Shown piece after piece: positions 57,244 to 64,000 of a stretch of 64,000 nucleotides of DNA. The notes beneath the pieces were generated by a model. It made no database searches, was not told where the DNA came from, and worked only from the letters and a program-made list of their open reading frames with translations. Location: NCBI GenBank assembly GCA_907164885.2, contig OU015496.1:109786707-109850706 (forward strand). The letters run 5' to 3'. This stretch comes from Dolomedes plantarius. Its lineage: Eukaryota; Arthropoda; Arachnida; Araneae; Dolomedidae. The first letter of the stretch is position 1. Each line of letters begins with the position of its first letter. The position numbers and the translations under genes are program-made.

Positions 57244-58800
57244 ATATGCATACAATTAGCGAGCGTACACTTAGCGAGCGGGTAACTTCGATTTCAAGAG
57301 ATCGGAAACGGGTCTTTTCAGAACCTAAAATGTTTGTGGGCTCTTTAAATGCGGTCTTTATGATCATTATTCTTTTAAAAGGATTGAAAAATAATGTTTG
57401 TAATAGCAAGGCCTTTTAAACATCTAAAAGGGATCTTTTATAATAGCCCCCCCCCATAAATTCTTCTAAAGTAAGTCCTTAATGCCATTCAAAAAGATTT
57501 TTTTAAAATTATAAACGAATGTCCGTTTGTATAACTTTATATTAACCATTTAGTCTGACCTCTGTAGGCTTAAGGTACGAAACGTCTAGATGGGATCGAC
57601 CTTGAGGCGTATTCTAAAATATAAACTCGAGCCCATTTTGGCCCCGGGATCAGCATGTTTCACACCTGCTGCCTATGCTGCTGTACAAACAGTACTGAAT
57701 TTGTACAGACAGTGCAGACTCAATTTAAGTCTTTATTACGGCAGAAAAATACACTATATTTACGTCTCTTTGAAAACCTTTAATGCAATTTATAATTTTT
57801 TTTAATACTTAACCTTCTTAAGAATATTGTAAATATATTCCAATGTTGTAAATATATTCCAAGTTGCGTTTTCACTGCTTATGCAATTTAAGTAATGTAG
57901 TGTTTTTCGGAAACAGTTGCTTTCTCACGGAGTGTTATTCGGAAACAGTCCGTTTTCAGTGCAAACGCCCCAATCTAGTCTTTTTTACTTGCATTCAAAG
58001 TATTCCAGTTAAATGAGCAGAAAAAATGGACAGTACTGCCACCTGTTATCAGTTTAAAGAAGTTAAAAACATTTTGCAACCTTTAATTAGAAAATTTTTC
58101 AATATTCTTTAGGGTAAAAGAAATCGGGAAAAATTTTGTACCGTGTAAACGGTGGAGGTTGTTGCCTCTGAAAGATTGCCTCTAAAGAGCTGATACTTGA
58201 CTGAAGACTCGAAGAGCTGTGCTGTAACTCGAGATTTTACATTTACCCTCACTTTACTATGAATATATGTGAGTAGGTTATTTTATTTCTAATTCAATTC
58301 TGTTATTTTGTGAATTTCAACATATAAATCTATTGATAGTACGAAAAAAAGTACATAGTTTTATTAACTTAGTGTAGTTTCCTGAACTTCTTCGAAAAAT
58401 AAACTTCAGGATACCGTAAAAAAATATTACTGAAAATGGAGCACGCATTTCTACGGGGATAGCTATTTATCAGGTATGAAGAAATAGAGCTCAGTTTATG
58501 TAATAGACTATTTGGATAACTGCAGCGAAAACTGTTATTGATCAACCATGCGTACGAACTGGTAACCAGAACATTTCAGTCACTGAGCAATTTACTTTGC
58601 CTGAAAGAAAAAAACCCAGAAATAATGCCGTGAATCATGAGTGATTGTGCAAGTGACCTTGGCAGGTGGGTGCATGGATTAAAAAAAAGGGTTTTCATGA
58701 AAGTATTTTATTTTTCAAAATCTGAAAACTTGTATAGTAAAAACTTAGTCCAAAACAAGAATTCATTGCTCGCAGATTTTGTCTCTTTAGAATTATCACT
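57240..58800. other. Uncharacterised intergenic DNA
   Basis: About 1.5 kb. A duplicated motif TAGCGAGCG occurs twice near 57257-57281 and may be part of another Tigger-type end. Two near-identical TTGTAAATATATTCCAA stretches lie near 57829-57861. No gene recognised. Confidence 0.4.
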
Positions 58801-58805
58801 ATAGG

Positions 58806-59017
58806 GCTTGTGGTGGCCCAGTGGTACAGCGCGCTGGTTTTCGGTGGTGAGGGTGCTCGGATCGAATCCTGGCGTCACGCCACGAAAATTGCTTCCGTTC
58901 GTGTAGTCCCTTCATAGGGGGTAAATCTGTCCGCCTATATGATGCCCCCACAGTAAATTTGCGGTGTAATATAGGCGAATGTTTGACGACAAGTACCTCC
59001 GCATTGAAAAAAAAAAG
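58806..59017 (+). repeat. tRNA-derived SINE with A-tail
   Basis: Head GGTGGCCCAGTGGTACAGCG (A-box region) and B-box GGATCGAATCC at about 58859. The body is shared with the SINE at 1-561, and it ends in an A-rich tail (59007-59017). It has the best preserved promoter boxes of this subfamily in the window. Confidence 0.8.
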
Positions 59018-59149
59018 AATTATCACTATTTTACATTCACTATTTATATATGTTTACTTTTTTGAAATTGTTTTCATTTTTGGATTTTTATACCTTTATT
59101 GAATTTTATCCTTTATTTTCAACATGGTTTTATATAACCTTATTAGAGT

Positions 59150-59240
59150 TTATTTCATTTGTTCACCATATGGTTGGCGCAGCTTGTCCCTCCGTAGACT
59201 TTGCGACATAAAACCTAAGCCAACCAACCAACCAAATGAA
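59150..59240 (+). repeat. SINE 3' tail fragment
   Basis: GGTTGGCGCAGCTTGTCCCT, TTTGCGACATAAAACC and (CCAA)n; matches 45405-45505 on the opposite strand. Confidence 0.55.
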
Positions 59241-59853
59241 GAAATTTTATATTTATTTAGCAAGTTACATAGTTATATGACATTGCTTTTGCTTAATCTA
59301 AAGATTCAGTATCAGGTTGAATCTGTGGTGTTGAGATTCGTTCGTATCCTATGCGTCGTGGGCTACTTTTCCAAGTGCATCTTTTTTTGTCGGAGATAAT
59401 TTGCCGTTTTAAGGGTATTTTCGAATTTATACCAAACTTTCGTTTTGCCTGATCGAAATGTTTCGGAGGGCTACGGGTTGAAGACCACTACTCTAAATGA
59501 TAAAACATTTTTATTCCTAACTTTATGTGCGTATACTACTGTAGACTGTAATTAATTTAAGACACTACATTTCGGATTTTTTTCCTGATTCACCATCTTT
59601 AAAAAATACTTTCGCCATTCATGGAGAGAAAATCGTTATGCATTTTTGTACAAAGTTCTTTTGCACTTCTTTCTCTAAAATGTTTTCAGGATTTTTTTTA
59701 TTTAGAGTAAAAATTCAGAAAATATTTTACCCGAAGCAAAAAAGGATCCCAAAATAAATCTTTTTTTGCCTTTCAATGTGATAAAATTGTATAAATATAA
59801 TTTTTATAAATACAGAAAACAAGCTATTTTGAAACCTGTTCTACGCCCTAAAG

Positions 59854-60419
59854 CAGTGGTTCCCAAAGGGGGCTGCACCACCCCCTGGCAGAGCCCGATT
59901 TAGAAAATTCTTGATTATAGGCACAACTTGGGATGGGGGTCCCTTAACACTGATTTGGGAGTAACATTTCCACAATTGACACACACAAAAAAAACCCCAG
60001 GAATTATTGTGAAAGTACCATTTTACCAAGAAATTGCTAGTTGAAGCGTAGATGCCGAAAACATTATCAAATAGCAAAAAGCAATACAACATATTAACTT
60101 CATCATTAAAACACCAATACAATGCAACCAAAAAAACCTATTAATCCCTTATATACACCATAACATATATGATGAACTATACATATAACTATACGTACGA
60201 TGAATCAATCAAATTTGAAAGGATATATAAAAAAAATTGCTATTAAAAAATGTAAAATAAAAAAAAAATGAATTGGGAATTTTTCTTTTTTTCTTTTAAA
60301 TTAAAATTTTTTTGGGGGGGTCCCAACATTCGGGGGCCCCTAGGCCCGGGTCTACCGGGCCTAATGGAAAATCAGGGCCTGCCCCCTGGTGGGCACTAAG
60401 AAGATCCAGGGGAGCACTG
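59854..60419. mobile_element. hAT-type MITE carrying a nested hAT MITE
   Basis: Outer ends are CAGTGGTTCCCAAAG and the inverted partner of CAGTGCTCCCCTGG. No clear 8-bp duplication was found outside, so one end may be altered. Without the insert the element would be very short (about 65 bp). Confidence 0.55.
59889..60381. mobile_element. Nested hAT-type MITE with perfect 8-bp duplication
   Basis: Ends CAGAGCCCGATTTA and the inverted partner of CAGGCCCTGATTTTCC. Flanked by CCCCCTGG at 59881-59888 and 60382-60389. No coding. Confidence 0.82.
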
Positions 60420-60525
60420 CTTGTCCAAGACATAATAGAAAGACACTCAGCTACCAACAGTTCTGGCTTCAAAATCATATACCGATACTTTATCCTGGAT
60501 TATAGGCTATAGCACAAAAGTTTTT

Positions 60526-60780
60526 AATTGAAGCGTTTCCCTTGAAAAGCGGGTAAGTGCCAAAATTTCCAAAAAGTATTTTTTCACTCATACAAGGGTT
60601 TGTTCCAAGGCTAATGGCATGGAAAAGGAGGTAAGTGCCTAGCTCAAAACTAAACCAAACTATCTAGGCACTTACCTCCTTTTCCACGCCATCAGCCTTG
60701 GAACAAACCCTTGTATCAGTGAAAAAATACTCTTCGGAAATTTTGGCACTTACCCGCTTTTCAACGGGAACGCCTCAATT
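60526..60780. repeat. Foldback element, two 117-bp arms, 21-bp spacer
   Basis: The left arm, 60526-60642, starts AATTGAAGCGTTTCCC and is mirrored at 60664-60780 with about 9 mismatches. A transcript across it would fold into a long hairpin. It may be a MITE; no clear target duplication was seen. Confidence 0.88.
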
Positions 60781-62270
60781 GCATCTCCTTCATCCTATTG
60801 AGGGGAAGAGGGATTCAGTGTCGTCGCAAATTTGCTTTACTTAAAAACAGAAACAGACTACAAGTAGCTAATCGCGATGGTTTGAAAATGTTGCTGACAA
60901 AAATAGTGCAGATCGTTAATTAACTGACAGCAGCACACCAAGTTCATTTTGCCTCAGTTTGGAAAAAAAAAATGTAGTGAGTTTGTAACTAAGGGTTAGA
61001 TTAAAAGGTAATACGATCGGAAACGAAAGTGGTTATTTCGTGACAGCAGTCATTAGTTAAACAGACTACACGAAAATTTTCTATACCAGTATTGTGCCTT
61101 TGGCTACCAGAAAGTCTTACATCCGTTTTATGCAGTCAATCCCTAATATTTGGACAAAAATGTAGGCTTAGGCAGATGTGCACGATTCTATTTTAAAAAT
61201 CGGTGAGAAAGTTATGTTATGTAATATAGCATTGCACGTAAAGCATAATCAAAATTACTGGGATTTTTCTTCACTTTAATTTTTTTAAACTCTAACACTA
61301 AAAACTTGAATACCCCCAAATGTCTCCATGAAAGTGTGTTAGAAGCATGAAAAAGCAAGTATAAAAATATCAGAAACTTCGTTTAATAAAAAGTATATAA
61401 TTCATAAACATGTTTTACAAGAAGTAAGACAGCAATTCCACTTAGAACGAGCACAGTTGGCACATTCGATTAAGTATGTTAACATGTCTTGTTTACAAAC
61501 TGTTTACATACCTATTATACCTATTACGTTGTTGAGAAAGCTTCAGTCAGGTGGCACTACTGTGCTCAAATTATTATAGGCGACATTTGGTGGCGCTTTT
61601 GACTGAGATAATCTCGCATCCCTTTACCTCGATACCAGATAGATTTAGATTTTGTCCTATTTAATGCTCGTATCTTGAATGGGTTTTTAACCCAAAATAC
61701 TTTTGCTATGTTTAGCCGTGCATCTGATTTATTTGATTATTCTTTGATTTACCACTGAACCACTTTCGATTTTGCTACAACGTTATATACGTTTTTCTCA
61801 TGTTTAAAATCTTTCGTAGCATTTTAAAATAATAAAAATATTTGCATCGTTTAAACACTTGCATGTTAGTTACTCGGAGACCCGTTAGCTCATTAGTCTA
61901 CCCGAATTCAAAATTCCTCGACACTAATGAATTGAGCAATATACCTGCCTGTTGAAACACCACAGAGAAAAATATTACAGTTTAGTTTAGATTTACCATT
62001 TTTGAGAATACAGACTGAAGGATTTGTAAATCTGATTAGATCATAAGCAAATTAAGGCTTAAAAGTTCAGTATTTTGATTCTATGAGAACAGAAATCCTT
62101 TTTAGATTTTAGAGCTAACATAAAAATTTAGAAAATGCTATTAACTTAAATGTTAAATCATGTGCAAAAACTTATCACATACAGGAAACTACTAGACACA
62201 CAAATAGGAAAAAAAGCCACTTAATATCCCAATATAATAAAAAAGATAACTAAATGTTTTGAACAAATTA
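60781..62270. other. Intergenic DNA 3' of copy C
   Basis: 1.5 kb without recognised genes or repeats. Confidence 0.4.
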
Positions 62271-62279
62271 ATAACTCCT

Positions 62280-62415
62280 GTCAGCGTTAGGTGTGAATAT
62301 CACTATGATGCAGCATTTGCGACTAGTTCATAGGGACAATCACACCTAATGCTTTTCAGCCTGATGATGAAGAATTAATTAATTTGACACATGTAGCCAT
62401 CCTTTCAATTACATT
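62280..62415. repeat. Interspersed repeat shared with 34190-34290
   Basis: Contains GTTAGGTGTGAATATCACTA, then the partly inverted TCATAGGGACAATCACACCT. The second block and its right side match 34190-34290. Confidence 0.55.
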
Positions 62416-62434
62416 GGGCTTATTAAAATATTTT

Positions 62435-62440
62435 TTTATT
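62435..62440 (-). terminator. Candidate polyadenylation signal of FAAH2 copy C
   Basis: AATAAA on the minus strand about 180 nt beyond the copy C stop. The surrounding sequence is AT-rich, so chance occurrence is possible. Confidence 0.4.
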
Positions 62441-62621
62441 CTTATGTGTGATAAAACGTTGCATATATATTCAAAACAGAACTAACTTATATAAAATCTC
62501 AATGAAAAATTTTTGGTGCGGGAGATTTAAATTAAATTTCACCTCACGTTTGAATTTTCCCTTCTATGTGGGGAAGGTATGCAAAGGGAATTATAAAAAT
62601 TATCGACGTAGGCAAATAAAA

Positions 62622-63206
62622 TTATACTAGAACTGGACAAGGGCACTTCCACCCTCCGAAAATCCTGTCCAATTCAACAGCCGCAGCTAATGTTAAATGA
62701 TCGTTGTTTTTCGCTGCAACTACCTGGAGACCGACAGGCAGTCCCTTGATAAACACGGCTGGCACCACAGTAACAGGCAATCTCAGAACGTTAAAGATAG
62801 CAGTATAAGCGATGAGTTTAAATTTCGGAATCGTGACAATTGGGTGCGGCGGGCGTTCAGGTTGGACAGGCAGAATCAAAATGGCATTCCCGGCCAGTAT
62901 CTCGTCAAATTTCTTTTCGAGGGTATTAAACATCTCCAGACAGTTTTCATAATTTTTGCCTTTCTTCTGTAGTTCGATGGCTGAGTAATATAGGATCCGA
63001 TAGTCGTAATCTGTGTATCCGAAGAAGCATTTTATATATTCCCAGATTAAATTGAATTTTCCATCCTCTCCAGTCATTGCTTTACGTACGAAACCACCGG
63101 CAGCTTCGAACAATTTGCTCTGCCAGATTTGAAATGCGTACTCCAGCTCTTTCATCTTCATTGGAATTGGAGTTACGCTGAATTCTTCTTGAAAGTGTTG
63201 CGCTGC
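62622..63206 (-). CDS. FAAH2: Fatty-acid amide hydrolase 2-like, copy C (last exon only)
   Basis: The terminal exon of a third FAAH2 paralogue has 195 codons including the stop, exactly the length of copy A's last exon. It begins after an AG acceptor (the TG..CCCAG context on the minus strand) with AAQHFQEEF, the same phase-0 join as AVKHFED in copies A and B. Family landmarks are AFQIW near the start, YTAIFN with LPVTVVPA, the glycine-rich [21 protein letters not shown] and FGGW before the stop. The catalytic residues belong to upstream exons, which should lie beyond 64000. No upstream exon was found in 63207-64000, which holds ordinary intron and a hAT MITE. It lies in tandem with copy B, about 22.5 kb from that gene's start, with only repeats between. 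The reading frame is intact, so it is probably an active gene, though the missing exons leave that open. Confidence 0.9.
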   Translation of the reverse strand, partial: AAQHFQEEFSVTPIPMKMKELEYAFQIWQSKLFEAAGGFVRKAMTGEDGKFNLIWEYIKCFFGYTDYDYRILYYSAIELQKKGKNYENCLEMFNTLEKKFDEILAGNAILILPVQPERPPHPIVTIPKFKLIAYTAIFNVLRLPVTVVPAVFIKGLPVGLQVVAAKNNDHLTLAAAVELDRIFGGWKCPCPVLV

Positions 63207-63622
63207 CTGGGGAGAAAGAACCTTGTTAAATATTTTGAAATTAGAAAAAGGATCGATTGATAAATATATTGGCTCTCGGATAACACTACCTTAAGTATGT
63301 AGGGGGTATCAACTGAGAGACATTTATGTATACAATATCTTTAATTATCGATCCTTCCTCTTATAATTTTTTATGACTGAAATCAGATTTAAATTGATAA
63401 AACTTTGAGCAATGTTTAATTCTTACTACGTGTTGACAAGGCAGACCAGTTTGGAAGAGCTATCGTATCACGTGACAACGGATCAGAATGGGTTCTATCA
63501 TTCTCTGTGGAGGGAAATGAAGAAGAATACATTGATGTAAGGAATTAGATATAAACGATAACTTCAAGGGGAATTGAAATTTCATTTCGAAACAGCTTTG
63601 TAAAACTTGAAAGGGCATAGAG

Positions 63623-64000
63623 CAGTGGTTCCCAACCTGTAGAAGTCTGCGGACCACTAAGCCAGAAATTCAACCATGTGCGGACCCCCCCCCCCCCCTA
63701 ACACCGACTTGAGGGGAGGGGACCTTCCGGTGAGTATGGGGGTATAAATTATACCTCAACCAAAAGGGATACGAGATTAACGTACTCACATTCTAACGTA
63801 TCATATTCCAACAATATAATAATTGTTAAACTTTTAAGAAATTTTAATGCAACACCTGGTATAGTCATGGGTTATATTCCGCCCATCTAGTTCAATGAAC
63901 ATTGCTTTCAAAATAGCCATTTATTTGGCAACTTTATTGTGTGTTTAACCGTTTTTATATGTGGTGCCGGACCACTCCCGAGGCTCTCACGGACCACCGG
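63623..64000. mobile_element. hAT-type MITE, second copy, cut by window end
   Basis: It begins CAGTGGTTCCCAACCTG and follows the element at 38-426 along its whole length (CCACTAAGCCAGAAATT, AACATTGCTTTCAAAAT, GCCGGACCACTCCCGA). It has a small extra segment near 63938-63952. The right end lies just beyond 64000. Confidence 0.85.

Overview
This is an AT-rich, intron-rich animal nuclear window. The gene family, the GT-AG introns of 0.2 to 5 kb and the mix of transposons (Tc1/mariner, Tigger, hAT, piggyBac, Helentron, tRNA-derived SINEs) point to an arthropod. An arachnid such as a spider is my best guess, from general familiarity with the repeat types and with expanded FAAH2 families. That guess is inference, not something the sequence proves.

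The host genes are three paralogues of one family, fatty-acid amide hydrolase 2 (FAAH2, amidase-signature serine hydrolases). Copy A (1673-7666, +) lacks only its first coding exon, which should lie left of the window. Copy B (22400-40056, -) is complete: seven exons and 533 residues. Copy C (62622-63206, -) shows only its last exon. A and B converge tail to tail, and B and C lie in tandem. Exon lengths are almost identical between copies (220/210/120/155/93 or 90/585 or 591 bp, with the same phases). All catalytic residues are kept in A and B. I found no other credible host gene.

The rest is repeats. 1-1670: a SINE split by a hAT MITE. 3200-3763: a palindromic mariner derivative in an intron of copy A. 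5.3-6.9 kb: TA/GT microsatellites with a hAT MITE. 8.3-10.7 kb: a TTAA-flanked MITE, a LINE tail, a SINE and a hAT MITE. 13.4-19.7 kb: a SINE, then a large minus-strand Helentron complex holding a degraded hAT transposase and a Pif1 helicase fragment. 20.2-20.9 kb: a Tc1 deletion derivative. Introns of copy B hold three TTAA-MITE copies, an inverted-repeat element, an LTR retroelement with a palindromic primer-binding site and two tandem arrays, SINEs and two decayed Tc1 elements; its 5' flank begins at 40057. 45.8-47.5 kb: a Tigger element. 48.0 kb: a piggyBac derivative. 49.7 kb: a hAT MITE. 51.3-57.2 kb: two Helentron-associated elements, a nearly readable Tc1, an unclassified repetitive ORF and an IS630/mariner-like element with 178-bp inverted repeats. 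58.8-60.8 kb: SINEs, nested hAT MITEs and a foldback element. 63.6-64.0 kb: a second copy of the hAT MITE seen at the left edge.

The FAAH2 paralogues probably hydrolyse lipid amides (N-acylethanolamines, primary fatty amides) at internal membranes. No evidence was seen for a novel multi-gene system. The more unusual items are the palindromic transposon structures and the unclassified repetitive ORF family.
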